Positions 8,201 through 15,603 of a stretch of DNA of 49,142 nt are shown in pieces. The notes under the pieces were generated by a model. The model did not search any database. It worked only from the letters and a program-made list of their open reading frames with translations, and was not told the origin of the DNA. This DNA comes from a virus: the IMG/VR virus record IMGVR_UViG_3300025030_000005, positions 64,001 through 113,142 of that record. One strand, given 5' to 3'. The translations under genes were made by a program, and so were the position numbers. Numbering within the stretch: the stretch's first letter is position 1; the number at the start of each line of letters is the position of its first letter.

Positions 8201-10507
8201 TATAGAGAATCCTGCCTGCCTAGCCATAGGGGCTAAGTAGTTGAACACAGTAGAAAGTTCGTTTACCTCTAGCTTTGCAGAGTTAAGACCTGCGGTTAAG
8301 GTATCTGCTACTATAGCAGATTTACTAGCCTCAATATTCCACACGTTCAGCGCAGTAGTCATAACTCGGACTGCATTCTCTGCGCTAGAGCCAGTACCAG
8401 TAGCAAACATAGCAGTAACTCTAGAAACCAGCGGAACGTCTGTAGCGTTAACACCAGACTGGGCTAGAAGATTCATTAACTTCATGACATCTTCTAGGTT
8501 CATCTTAGAATTCCTAGCTATCATCATAGCGGCTAGGCCAAATTTATTTACATTTTCTGCTGAGGCGTTGGATATAGCCGCTGTATCTGCAAGAGCCTGA
8601 TTAAACTTTAACAGATCAGATATGGCGCTGTTTATCTGGTTGGATATGGCGAAGAAAGTACCTCTGATAAGGTAGAATTCTGCCATAGTTTTTGCCATCT
8701 CTTTGAACTTTATAGCAAAATTGTGGGTGCCCTTTCTAGCGTGGTCAAACGCTTCGTTCATCTTATAGGCTTCTGCTGTTACCCTTCTCATAGCGTCTAA
8801 GTTAGAAGGGTCAACTACTTCTACAGAATTTTTTACATAGCCTCCACCAGCCGCTTTATACTTAACTCCAGAGGTACCAGCTTGTTTATTCCAGTCAGCC
8901 TGCAATAGAGTCTCAGCCGACTTCGTGGATTTGTCAGCCTTTCTACGCTCTGCTGCAATTTCAGCTCGCCACTCACTTCCCATGGCTCTGAGTTCTCTGA
9001 TTCTAGTAGCTTGAGCTTTTCTAGCGTTATCTATTTCTAGCTTGAACTGATCTCCTAGAGTGGAAAGCTCTGACTGCCTAGACTTAACCGCAGCGTTAGC
9101 CTTTGTTTTAGCCGCGTTTATTTCAGCTTTCCAATCATCCCCCATATTTCTTAGAGCACGAATGCGGTCGGCTTGAGCTTTTCTGGCATTTGATATTTCT
9201 AGCTTGAACTGATCTCCTAGCGCAGAAAGTTCAGATTCTCTGCTTTTTGTAGCAGCGTTAGCCTTAGCTTTTGCTCTATTTATCTCGGTTACCCATTCAT
9301 CGCCCATAGTTCTAAGGGCATCGTTGCGGGCTTTAGCCTTTGCTTTCTCCCTAGATATCTCGGTAGCAAAGGTATCTCCAAGAGTAGAAAGTTCTTTTTT
9401 TCTAGCTGCTGCAGCTATTGCGTCTTCTTTAGACCTCAAAGAAGCTAGGTTATTTGATACTCCGTCTCCTACCTTTAAATCACTAAATCTTTTCTGAAGG
9501 GTCTTAAGTTCTGCATTTATTTCAGCTAGCTTAGTCGGGGTAAGTTTGGGATCTGATAGCGAAGATATTAACGCATCAAGTTGCTTGCGCATGTTGACTG
9601 TCTGCTCCACCGTGCTGGTAGACGAACTGGCAGAAAACAACGGGCTTACTTTATCATCCGGATGTTTGGTATATACAGGTAGACCGCTAGCATCTCTCGT
9701 TTTAGTAGTAGGTGCATAAGTATCTACCCTAAGAGGTACGCTTTTCATACCAAGCTGCATAGCAGCTATTATGCGATGATTACCTTCTTCTATCTCATAG
9801 TTAGCTTCGCCTGCCTTTTTGCGAACCCAAATAGCATCTTTTATACCATTTTTGCGTATGTTCTCTTTAAATGCTTCCCATTCTGCTTTGGAGTACTTAC
9901 CAGAATCCGGAGTGCCACCAGAAGATATAGCTTTATCCCTAAAGATAGAATCTTCTCCATTGGCCCCCTTTAGGCCCAGCAGTACTTTGGGGTCAACTCT
10001 ACCATGGTCACTTCTGGTCCTTGAATCAGGATAGTCTGTACGCTCATATACATTGTTGGGAACCTTTTTAGATAGTATTACTGAAAGGTCAAGAGCATTT
10101 TTCTTTGCCTTGGCAGAATAGTTCTCTAGGTCTGAATAGAATTTTTTTATTCTTTCAGATGATTTATCTGCATTTCTAGCCACAATAGCGGGCGCAAAAA
10201 TTTCTCCGGTAACGTCTTTAGCGACTTTGCCGAAGTTTTTGATATGATCTTCTGCTTTAACTATTTTCTCGTTAACATCTGAGGTATCTAGGGTTGCCTT
10301 CATATCAATTGCGTTAACGTGCTTGAGGGCAGCCATTTCTTTAGCGACTTTACTTATCTTCGCTTCTACACCAGTTAGCTTTTGTTCAAACCCTTTAATA
10401 TCCACCTTGCTAAAGGCGGATTCTATTTGAGCAAGTAAATCCTTAAACTTACCTTCTTCAAGAGTAAGAGATAGCTCAATTCCTAATCTCTGTTTTTTGT
10501 CTGCCAT
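5297..10507 (-). CDS. Tape measure protein with ParB-like insertion
   Basis: The protein has 1736 residues from MADKKQRLGIELSL; I chose the ATG at 10507 because GTAGGAG lies 10 bp upstream. It sets tail length and is ejected with the DNA. Order: N-terminal coiled coil (1-150); a ParB/sulfiredoxin-like segment (about 165-265) with EEGNHRIIAAMQLGMKSVPL; a charged repeat region (about 380-560) with recurring MGDEW-EI / LGDQFKLEI units; the TP901-type tape measure core (about 580-900, DVMKLMNLLAQSGV and TAIIATMSQMGV); hydrophobic segments near 960-1010; and a C-terminus with GGQVPLNAG/SVAAWLTPGEVVINKPA, common at tape measure C-termini. The ParB-like part is not usual for this family. Confidence 0.93.
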   Translation of the reverse strand: MADKKQRLGIELSLTLEEGKFKDLLAQIESAFSKVDIKGFEQKLTGVEAKISKVAKEMAALKHVNAIDMKATLDTSDVNEKIVKAEDHIKNFGKVAKDVTGEIFAPAIVARNADKSSERIKKFYSDLENYSAKAKKNALDLSVILSKKVPNNVYERTDYPDSRTRSDHGRVDPKVLLGLKGANGEDSIFRDKAISSGGTPDSGKYSKAEWEAFKENIRKNGIKDAIWVRKKAGEANYEIEEGNHRIIAAMQLGMKSVPLRVDTYAPTTKTRDASGLPVYTKHPDDKVSPLFSASSSTSTVEQTVNMRKQLDALISSLSDPKLTPTKLAEINAELKTLQKRFSDLKVGDGVSNNLASLRSKEDAIAAAARKKELSTLGDTFATEISREKAKAKARNDALRTMGDEWVTEINRAKAKANAATKSRESELSALGDQFKLEISNARKAQADRIRALRNMGDDWKAEINAAKTKANAAVKSRQSELSTLGDQFKLEIDNARKAQATRIRELRAMGSEWRAEIAAERRKADKSTKSAETLLQADWNKQAGTSGVKYKAAGGGYVKNSVEVVDPSNLDAMRRVTAEAYKMNEAFDHARKGTHNFAIKFKEMAKTMAEFYLIRGTFFAISNQINSAISDLLKFNQALADTAAISNASAENVNKFGLAAMMIARNSKMNLEDVMKLMNLLAQSGVNATDVPLVSRVTAMFATGTGSSAENAVRVMTTALNVWNIEASKSAIVADTLTAGLNSAKLEVNELSTVFNYLAPMARQAGFSIQQTTAIIATMSQMGVKASTIGTGTGQLLTRLMAPTKGVKDLAKAYNLELDQLNPRLHKFSEIIRTLQTADGGKAIPVQDLLRGFGQIAGRSVSAAVSADADFFEEMEKNVSLGNASLVAYSKTLEGVGAKLNVLRQTFVQLFGSITSFNGVLGLAYDLALSLTRGLSTVEGKFLAAGAALTGIVAAIYSFRTAIIAFSAANPLTIWLVGLGVLLSGLIAYFGRVSSEVQALGREHDKLAKDMGATQRAFQSLTSIYGEATKAGNLNKNITREHKEEIEKLVRTTPSLHGVIDTSVTKYGELARSIKNVNNQMESLSDNNLNAYNKLVDQLEKSKSHRGWGGFTMSYNDKLAQIDSVERASIANASGNKDKIAAAKSAAEEARATLEVDFKADPTVRKIVDMLLIKQSSISYGNPIDPLKNDPEALNVSKYVKAKPELKGGPDTNPYPTPGIGEKPTSGDTITGIDMADAARKFANDNSKLLSQLMLSGTENDLKAAIEDIKGEKDPEVYAEKKKAIEGYIKTLETQTLKAFTEDQITKMAGAVGAEYDPSKKKPFQFPNTDVGNLNYKNYTQYVKDNPTAFMDSISKVTAEKGFTTASGMNLTEIKIPGFSPEAGNKLTSAGVEKQLDKELSVLKQTADLKKEEARTANEVRNIDIDVLTMEIEINAKKKEAFEKDIATLNTRSLSRDLTADELQQYELMVEKLYTIEDLVESIKRKKAESEDTGFFSNFGKGSYSALKAQGDVKSNTQQLGADITNTTLTGMNTLLDESITKLAKLEWSWKSFATTLGSVMQDIVKELQKYLVKLFVVWSVEQLVGIFSSGGSGKGAQMSSSTSAGNFTLGANGLSAAKFAEGGQVPLNAGVANTDSVAAWLTPGEVVINKPAVDMYGADYFLKHNAKKFAEGGLVGGVSRSVAGADSGVINLQVVNIVDPKDLPTTSDTQIINVINMDIAKRGATYKSVKLATQQ

Positions 10508-10530
10508 AAATAAATATCTCCTACCCTTAA

Positions 10531-10547
10531 TTCCGATGTGTCGGAAG
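10531..10547. repeat. Dispersed palindrome copy 1
   Basis: TTCCGA-TGTG-TCGGAA. It lies 24 bp upstream of the tape measure start, just past the chaperone terminator and next to a TATAGT hexamer. It is the only copy inside the late block. Confidence 0.85.
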
Positions 10548-10561
10548 TCACTATACAACAA

Positions 10562-10607
10562 AAAGGCAGATAACCCCTTGGGGTACACCCCGACGTTATC
10601 TGCCTTT
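10562..10607 (-). terminator. Terminator between tail chaperone and tape measure genes
   Basis: AAAGGCAGATAAC pairs perfectly with GTTATCTGCCTTT (13 bp), with an inner GGGGT/ACCCC stem. On the minus strand it ends in TTTTTG. This may lower tape measure transcription relative to the tube gene. Confidence 0.8.
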
Positions 10608-10610
10608 AAA

Positions 10611-10940
10611 TTAATTACCCATTACTTTGTCAAAGTCATCGCCTAAGGCTCTACGAAGTGCTTCTTCTTGCTCCTCATCCATTTCATCTAGTCCTTCACC
10701 AGAGTCAATAGAAATTTCGCCGTCAGATTTCTTTCCACCAAGACATGCAGTAGCAAGTTCCACAAGGAAATCAAAGTCAGCTTTTTTGCGCTCTACGTAG
10801 ATCTTCTGTTTCCTAGTGTAGAACTTTAGTATTTCCTTCCAAGAAAACATCCATTTATACCTGAGGTAGCTATCTACGTTCCACTCTGACAGCTCTAGTA
10901 TTAGCTCGTCTACTGTTAAGCTTTCGGAGTCTTCTTGGCT
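10611..10940 (-). CDS. Tail assembly chaperone, frameshift extension (T part of GT)
   Basis: This is the -1 frame of the chaperone gene. After a slip on the A6 run at 10945-10940 it reads SQEDSESLTVDELILELSEW and continues into KWMFSWKEILKFYTRKQK and an acidic C-terminus. The fusion would have 126 + 109 = 235 residues. Conserved placement directly before the tape measure gene and a shared frame with no stop are the evidence. As in lambda gpGT, the extension should recruit tube and tape measure proteins. Independent initiation at the internal ATG near 10850 is possible but has no clear ribosome site. Confidence 0.8.
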   Translation of the reverse strand, partial: SQEDSESLTVDELILELSEWNVDSYLRYKWMFSWKEILKFYTRKQKIYVERKKADFDFLVELATACLGGKKSDGEISIDSGEGLDEMDEEQEEALRRALGDDFDKVMGN

Positions 10941-11317
10941 TTTTTGTCGTCTTCTGCCACTGGCTCCGCCTGCGGACTCTGCGCTTGAGTAATGGCTTGT
11001 ATAAAATCTGAAACAATCTCAGAAGCCATCTGGAAAAGTTCAATAGCCTCGCCTGTAGAAAGTTCACTACAATCCCCCTGCTCAACTACTGCCCCTTTAG
11101 CCCCATATTTGCTTAGAAGAATATCTCCTACAGTGCCAAAGCTTCTTACCATAGACATAACGTCGTTCTTGACATTTCCTTCCGAGTCGATCACACCTCC
11201 GGAGCCTACAAAAGCCTCGAAAAGAGCCTGTGATTTTCCGTAAGGCACGTCGATGTCGGTTAGGTTTCCGTCGATACGAATTGAGTATTTTTTATCATTA
11301 ATCTTTTGAAAAGACAT
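10916..11317 (-). CDS. Tail assembly chaperone, short form (G-like)
   Basis: A 133-residue protein, MSFQKINDKKYSIRIDG..., ending in a lysine-rich tail KKAKKTPKA. Its position between tube and tape measure genes and the overlapping -1 frame identify it as the G-type chaperone. It binds the tape measure protein during tail assembly and is absent from the mature tail. The HNH gene stops 3 bp before this ATG. Confidence 0.82.
   Translation of the reverse strand: MSFQKINDKKYSIRIDGNLTDIDVPYGKSQALFEAFVGSGGVIDSEGNVKNDVMSMVRSFGTVGDILLSKYGAKGAVVEQGDCSELSTGEAIELFQMASEIVSDFIQAITQAQSPQAEPVAEDDKKAKKTPKA
10939..10945 (-). promoter_or_regulatory. Programmed -1 frameshift site
   Basis: The minus strand reads GAC AAA AAA GCC in the zero frame. 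A lysyl-tRNA on the second AAA can slip one base back and continue with AGC CAA in the open -1 frame. It is not the classical X-XXY-YYZ heptamer in phase, so slippage would be mainly a single-tRNA event on the A6 run. Confidence 0.7.
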
Positions 11318-11320
11318 TTA

Positions 11321-12010
11321 TTAGTTTCTCCAGTGTTTTAGTAATTTGCTAGAATCTTCATTGTAACAATTTATGCGGTTATTCATGTACGCAAGATACT
11401 CTTCATGGTTCATATTATGTTTACTAGAGTTACAACTCTTGCATAATAGTTGAATGTTATACGCAAAATCAGAAGATCCTTCCCGCGTTATTGGAATAAT
11501 ATGGTCTACTGTGTAATGATCTTTTAGCGATTTTCCACAATATACGCATTTTCCGAGTTGTTCAATAAAAGTCTCTTCTATATCGTGTTCAGTATGGTAA
11601 CCTTTTAGATTACGTTTTAAGCACCTTCGGTGTCTTTCCCTATTATTATACTTGTCTCTATTTTTAGCTCGCCAATCCGCATTATACTTTAACATCTTTT
11701 CTCGGTTAGCTTTAATATACTCTCTACTGCTCTTATTTAATTTTTCTTTGTTTGCCAATCTATATTTTTTGGCTGCAGCGCGCTGTACCTCTGGATTCTC
11801 TTGTTGGTATCTAGAAGTCCTAGCAATTACTGTTTCTTTATTTTTAGAATAATAATTTTTATGATAATTTTTTGTTTTATCCTTATTATTATTTCTCCAA
11901 ATTAAGTTGTACTCTTTAGTACAGTCTTTGCACCATTTGTATGGTTTACCTTTAGACGTATAAAATTCGCTCAATGATTTTTCTTCGTTACATTTAGTAC
12001 ACTTTATCAT
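11321..12010 (-). CDS. HNH homing-type endonuclease
   Basis: The protein has 229 residues. The N-terminal zinc motif CTKCNEEKSLSEFY ... WCKDC (residues 4-30) precedes a long basic linker. The C-terminal HNH core (about 155-197) has KCVYCGK, TVDHIIPITREG and LLCKSCNSSK: the DH pair, the Asn and four zinc cysteines are all present. It lies between the tube and chaperone genes, a common site for free-standing phage homing endonucleases. It is AT-richer than neighbours and shows no intron splice signals nearby. It is probably a selfish insertion. Confidence 0.9.
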   Translation of the reverse strand: MIKCTKCNEEKSLSEFYTSKGKPYKWCKDCTKEYNLIWRNNNKDKTKNYHKNYYSKNKETVIARTSRYQQENPEVQRAAAKKYRLANKEKLNKSSREYIKANREKMLKYNADWRAKNRDKYNNRERHRRCLKRNLKGYHTEHDIEETFIEQLGKCVYCGKSLKDHYTVDHIIPITREGSSDFAYNIQLLCKSCNSSKHNMNHEEYLAYMNNRINCYNEDSSKLLKHWRN

Positions 12011-12048
12011 ATACCCCCTAGGTCACTGGATAGTCTTAACGTACTAAT

Positions 12049-12095
12049 GAGGCTGGGCGGCGACCAACCGCCCAGAGTTGCAATCTCTTTGCCTC
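12049..12095. other. Stable stem-loop between tube gene and HNH gene
   Basis: CTGGGCGG pairs with CCGCCCAG around a 7-base loop, enclosed by GAGGC/GCCTC. There is no U-run on either side, so it looks like a structure protecting or attenuating the tube-gene message rather than a full terminator. Confidence 0.55.
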
Positions 12096-12128
12096 AAAAC
12101 AAAAATGTTAATAAAAACAAGCACTTAG

Positions 12129-13121
12129 CTAGTGTATGTAAGAAAGTTCAGTGTAGATAGAGGCATTCTTAAGCCAGACGTTGTACTCTGCGCTTTCGCC
12201 AGTAATCTCAGTCTGCTTAGACGCACCCATCTCCCAAGTAAGGCTGGAGTAGTCATTTTGCGGAGCTACCTCAGGGAACTGGGTAAGACCTGCATTCGGA
12301 ATCCAGAAGGTTACGAGAGTGTTACCACGAGTACGGCAGACAACTTCTACCGGGATAGACGACATCTTCGCATCATTAATAACTTTAGAAACCATCTCAC
12401 GAAGATACGCAATATTAGCGTTCGTATACTCTTGCGACTCGAACTTAACATCGACAGAGGTTTTCTCAACGATGCGATCCTGAACCTCAGCAGGGAAGCC
12501 GGACTCAAGAGTCTTAAGGCTATCGAGTTTAGGCGTAAAAGAGGCTGACTTTAGGCCTCCAACTGACTCAGCGGAGCTAGCGAACATACTGTAAGGAGAT
12601 ACAATGCCAGTCTGAACTTTATCCACCGCAGACCCCGCCCATACCGGTACGATCCAGGTCATCCCAGCAGTAACAGTAGTAGCAGGAACTCCGGTGATAG
12701 TAGCTCCAGAGGTAGCAGCTGACGCAGTTTTCATATCGTATGCTTCGATATCAAAGGCAGTAAGTAGTACTCCTGCGTCTTTATACCCGTTAGGTGCAAA
12801 GATATCTACCGAAGTAGCATCTACAGCCCTAATAATAAAGCAACCATCGTATGCTCCAGTATATGTACCTGCAGAAGTAAGAGTGCATCCAGTCGGAAGG
12901 GTACCTCCAGTGGACATGTCTAGCGGTTTAATGTAATCAATAGAAGCACCAGTAGAAGTGTCAGTTTTCTTCTCACTAGTACCTACGAACTGGACTGCTT
13001 TAATAGCGGCAGTGCCAGCATCGCGAACAGAAGGACGTCCAACACGAACCTGCGCCACGCCGACAAGAACGCCGTTAACATTTTTTACCATCGGCTGGTA
13101 TTCTTTTCCCAAAGTTGCCAT
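12129..13121 (-). CDS. Major tail tube protein
   Basis: The protein has 330 residues, MATLGKEYQPMVKNVNGV. The C-terminal half (FESQEYTNANIAYLREMVSK ... SSLTWEMGASKQTEITGES) has the beta-rich pattern of siphoviral tube subunits. The position between the tail terminator and the chaperones supports the call. An N-terminal or central Ala/Thr/Ser-rich stretch with TATTVTAGMTWIVPV may be an added decoration domain, as the protein is longer than the lambda tube subunit (246). It should be one of the most highly expressed genes. Confidence 0.82.
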   Translation of the reverse strand: MATLGKEYQPMVKNVNGVLVGVAQVRVGRPSVRDAGTAAIKAVQFVGTSEKKTDTSTGASIDYIKPLDMSTGGTLPTGCTLTSAGTYTGAYDGCFIIRAVDATSVDIFAPNGYKDAGVLLTAFDIEAYDMKTASAATSGATITGVPATTVTAGMTWIVPVWAGSAVDKVQTGIVSPYSMFASSAESVGGLKSASFTPKLDSLKTLESGFPAEVQDRIVEKTSVDVKFESQEYTNANIAYLREMVSKVINDAKMSSIPVEVVCRTRGNTLVTFWIPNAGLTQFPEVAPQNDYSSLTWEMGASKQTEITGESAEYNVWLKNASIYTELSYIH

Positions 13122-13153
13122 TTTTATTTTCTCCTAATCTAAATTGTTAAATG

Positions 13154-13567
13154 TTAAGCCACATATACTGCACTAACAGCTAATGATCTCATCATTCCCC
13201 CGGCGCTATGTTGCAGCACAGGGCTCATACTAAAATCGCTAACTGTCATGTATCCTAATAATTCTCCTGTAGAGTAACTGTATAAAGATATCTCTGTTCC
13301 TAAATTAATAACCTCTTCTACTTTATCCACCAACACGTTAAGCTTATGCTTAGCGTTAGGTGCTCCATTTTTTATTGCTGCATGTATATAATAATGTTGG
13401 ACTGGCTCAGCTCCCATAGGGTTACCTAAAGAGTCAATTACAACCCACTCATCATATAATTCAAAGTCCTGTGAAACAATATCTTCATATACTTTAATTC
13501 CGTGTGCTACTTGTAGCTGTTCGTAAAGGTGGCGCATCATGCTAGCTTCTATGTCTTGTAGCTTCAT
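13154..13567 (-). CDS. Tail terminator-like protein
   Basis: A 137-residue protein, MKLQDIEASMMRHLYEQL, ending SMSPVLQHSAGGMMRSLAVSAVYVA. Size, acidic N-terminal helix and order (connector, neck, terminator, tube) fit the lambda U / HK97 gp10-type terminators that cap the tube. It overlaps the preceding gene by one base. Identity is mainly by synteny. Confidence 0.6.
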   Translation of the reverse strand: MKLQDIEASMMRHLYEQLQVAHGIKVYEDIVSQDFELYDEWVVIDSLGNPMGAEPVQHYYIHAAIKNGAPNAKHKLNVLVDKVEEVINLGTEISLYSYSTGELLGYMTVSDFSMSPVLQHSAGGMMRSLAVSAVYVA

Positions 13568-14136
13568 TAGCTCCCCCAGTGCTTGTTTATTATTTCTTTA
13601 AGCTGCTTTTCTATATTAGCAACTATCTTAGGAGTGCTGCTACTGAATACAGCATTTAGCAAAGTAAATAAAGCCCTTCCTTTATACTCTCTATCTCCAG
13701 GAACAGAAACAGCACCAAACTCTGTGTTTATAGCATGAGAATATGCCTCAGGGTCATCTGCTTTATCCAACCCTGAAAATATCTCTTTTGAATTTGTGCT
13801 CTTTATTTCTGCTACCTTAACTGCTCTTTCAACAGCTCCTGAAGCTTTCCATATAGTTAAGCTCCAATAGTTTTTCTTCTTTAATGCTAAAGTTGCCTTA
13901 GCATTTTTCTTCCAATTAACTGTTTGAGGTTCACCCAAAAAGCTCTTTAAAGTAAGAACTCCATCAAAGGTTTTACCTATGCCACTAAGTACTGCCTCTT
14001 TATACTCATTGCCTATGGTAAGCATATAGGAGTATATAGGCCCCTCAGTAGAGGTAAGCTCAGCTTCAATCTTAGCTGCATTTTTATATAGCTTCTCTAA
14101 ATCTTTACTATTTAGCTTCAAAGTTATCTTGGCCAT
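13567..14136 (-). CDS. Tail completion / neck protein (HK97 gp10-like)
   Basis: A 189-residue protein, MAKITLKLNSKDLEKLYKNA. It contains AYSHAINTEFGAVSVPGDREYKGRALFTLL: the E(F/Y)G ... RPFL-like pattern near the C-terminus is typical of HK97 gp10/lambda Z-type tail completion proteins. It overlaps both neighbours by one base, so it is translationally coupled within the head-tail connector block. Confidence 0.62.
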   Translation of the reverse strand: MAKITLKLNSKDLEKLYKNAAKIEAELTSTEGPIYSYMLTIGNEYKEAVLSGIGKTFDGVLTLKSFLGEPQTVNWKKNAKATLALKKKNYWSLTIWKASGAVERAVKVAEIKSTNSKEIFSGLDKADDPEAYSHAINTEFGAVSVPGDREYKGRALFTLLNAVFSSSTPKIVANIEKQLKEIINKHWGS

Positions 14137-14750
14137 TATCTAGTATCCGGTACTACGTATACCATTAAGAGTCCCTCAATTTCTGCCCGGCTGTACGCTA
14201 CTACTTTAAAGTTTTCGCCAGAAGACGTAACAAACCTATCATTTACTGCAACAGATACGCTAGATTGAATAGCGAATTTAATCTTATCTTTGTCTATAAC
14301 TCGGTCTGCTCTCTCTTCTACATCTATAGTAAGAGGGTTCACCATAGTCCAGATATCTGTAGCTATAGTCACGGGAGTGGCAGTAGAAACTCTACCAAAT
14401 GAATCTAAATTCGAGCTAAACCTAGTAAGGCTACATATTTCGTTAACCTTAAATAAAGTGGCATCCTTGAAAGCTACAAGCCCACCCGCATACTCAGCTT
14501 TAATACTCATGACTAAGTACTTATTGTCGTCTACTCTATCAATTATTCTGGTACCGTTAGTTATGTCAGCAGTTCCTGAGAACCATCCCTTATGAGTCTT
14601 GGTTCTGGAAAATGCGGTGGTAGCCATCACATTTATTTGAGTGTACCCTACTTCATAAGTATTGAGGTCAACATTTAGAATTCTAGGAAGTCCTTCAAAC
14701 ACTCCAACTATCTTTAACATCCTATTAGCTGCGAATGTAGCTCCCTTCAT
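14136..14750 (-). CDS. Head closure (stopper)-like protein
   Basis: A 204-residue protein, MKGATFAANRMLKIVGVF. The C-terminal SGENFKVVAYSRAEIEGLLMVYVV resembles head-closure proteins, and it lies between the connector and completion genes. The sequence is otherwise not distinctive and is longer than the usual 110-130 residues, so the call rests largely on order. Confidence 0.5.
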   Translation of the reverse strand: MKGATFAANRMLKIVGVFEGLPRILNVDLNTYEVGYTQINVMATTAFSRTKTHKGWFSGTADITNGTRIIDRVDDNKYLVMSIKAEYAGGLVAFKDATLFKVNEICSLTRFSSNLDSFGRVSTATPVTIATDIWTMVNPLTIDVEERADRVIDKDKIKFAIQSSVSVAVNDRFVTSSGENFKVVAYSRAEIEGLLMVYVVPDTR

Positions 14751-14759
14751 ACTAGACTC

Positions 14760-15311
14760 CTAAAAAATACCTATCTGCCTGTATCTATCCAGAACATGCT
14801 TAACCATTACTGGGATGTCAGTTCTATCGTACTCCACATGAACATCCTGAAACTGTTCTTTAGTAATTCCTATACTCTCTTGAGTAATCCTATTAAAGTT
14901 AATAGCTACCAACCAAGAAGCAGCATAAGCTAAATCATTTGGCACAGCCAAATATCCTGCATTATAAGTTACTTCTATGTTATCTGTTCCAGAGGTAAAA
15001 GATAATCCTGAGTCTGTAGAAAAGGATAAGATTCCATCATCTGTGCTGATAGTAACATCTGCGGTGTAATCAGTATCATCAAATACTAGGCTATCGACTG
15101 AGTTTACTGGAGCTTGCTTTAGATATAGAGTAGCGGTGCCATCGCCACTAAGTGTATATGTGTAGTCCTTAGCTAGAATCTCCCACCCACAATAGTTCTT
15201 TATAACCCCATCAACCATATCTAGCAGCATATCAATAGTAGCAGCCTCTCCTAAAAGAAGGGAGGTCTTGTTTAGAAACATTGCTACTTTTTCTGAGGTT
15301 GTAAAGTTCAT
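14760..15311 (-). CDS. Head-tail connector (gp6/gp15-like adaptor)
   Basis: A 183-residue protein, MNFTTSEKVAMFLNKTSLLL. The helical N-terminus with MLLDMVDGVIKNYCGW, the beta-rich middle and VEVTYNAGYLAVPNDLAYAA (AGY..VP.DL motif) are hallmarks of HK97 gp6/SPP1 gp15 adaptors that dock under the portal. Confidence 0.8.
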   Translation of the reverse strand: MNFTTSEKVAMFLNKTSLLLGEAATIDMLLDMVDGVIKNYCGWEILAKDYTYTLSGDGTATLYLKQAPVNSVDSLVFDDTDYTADVTISTDDGILSFSTDSGLSFTSGTDNIEVTYNAGYLAVPNDLAYAASWLVAINFNRITQESIGITKEQFQDVHVEYDRTDIPVMVKHVLDRYRQIGIF

Positions 15312-15319
15312 GGCTACCT

Positions 15320-15547
15320 CTATTTCTTAGTCAGCTTAACTTTTTGAGTTTCTACTTTAGGAACCTTAGTCTCAATAACTAGACCTTCATCTGAGTCTTT
15401 CTTTCCTACTCTCTCGAACTTTTCAGGATAATCGGCAATAAGCTGAGCAATCTCCTCATCAGTAAGGTATGAAACCTTTGAGGTAGAATCCCCAACTTCT
15501 AAAGTAAATCTGATGTCATTATATTTTTCTACACAAATCAATTCCAT
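15320..15547 (-). CDS. Small protein of the head block, unknown
   Basis: A 75-residue protein, MELICVEKYNDIRFTLEVG, ending in a Lys/Val-rich tail. It lies between capsid and connector genes. Similar small proteins with a LTDEEIAQLIADYPEKFE-type helix occur at this position in many HK97-like phages. No function is assigned. Confidence 0.6.
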   Translation of the reverse strand: MELICVEKYNDIRFTLEVGDSTSKVSYLTDEEIAQLIADYPEKFERVGKKDSDEGLVIETKVPKVETQKVKLTKK

Positions 15548-15554
15548 AAGGAAT

Positions 15555-15592
15555 CTCCAAGTTAACTTGGAGGGGCCGTTTCCAGCCCCTCC
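15555..15592. other. Two overlapping stem-loops after the capsid gene
   Basis: CTCCAAG/CTTGGAG (15555-15572) and GGAGGGGC/GCCCCTCC (15569-15592) share GGAG, so only one can form at a time. They separate the capsid stop from the next gene. No U-run is visible on the minus strand. Confidence 0.55.
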
Positions 15593-15603
15593 AATATTAC
15601 AGA

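Noticed and set aside
6102-8600. Long antisense frames within the tape measure gene
   Set aside because: They are shadows of a strongly coding frame with biased codons; none has a ribosome site or recognisable protein.
11321-12010. Group I intron carrying the HNH gene
   Set aside because: Neither the tube gene nor the chaperone gene is interrupted, and no intron core could be recognised at the borders.
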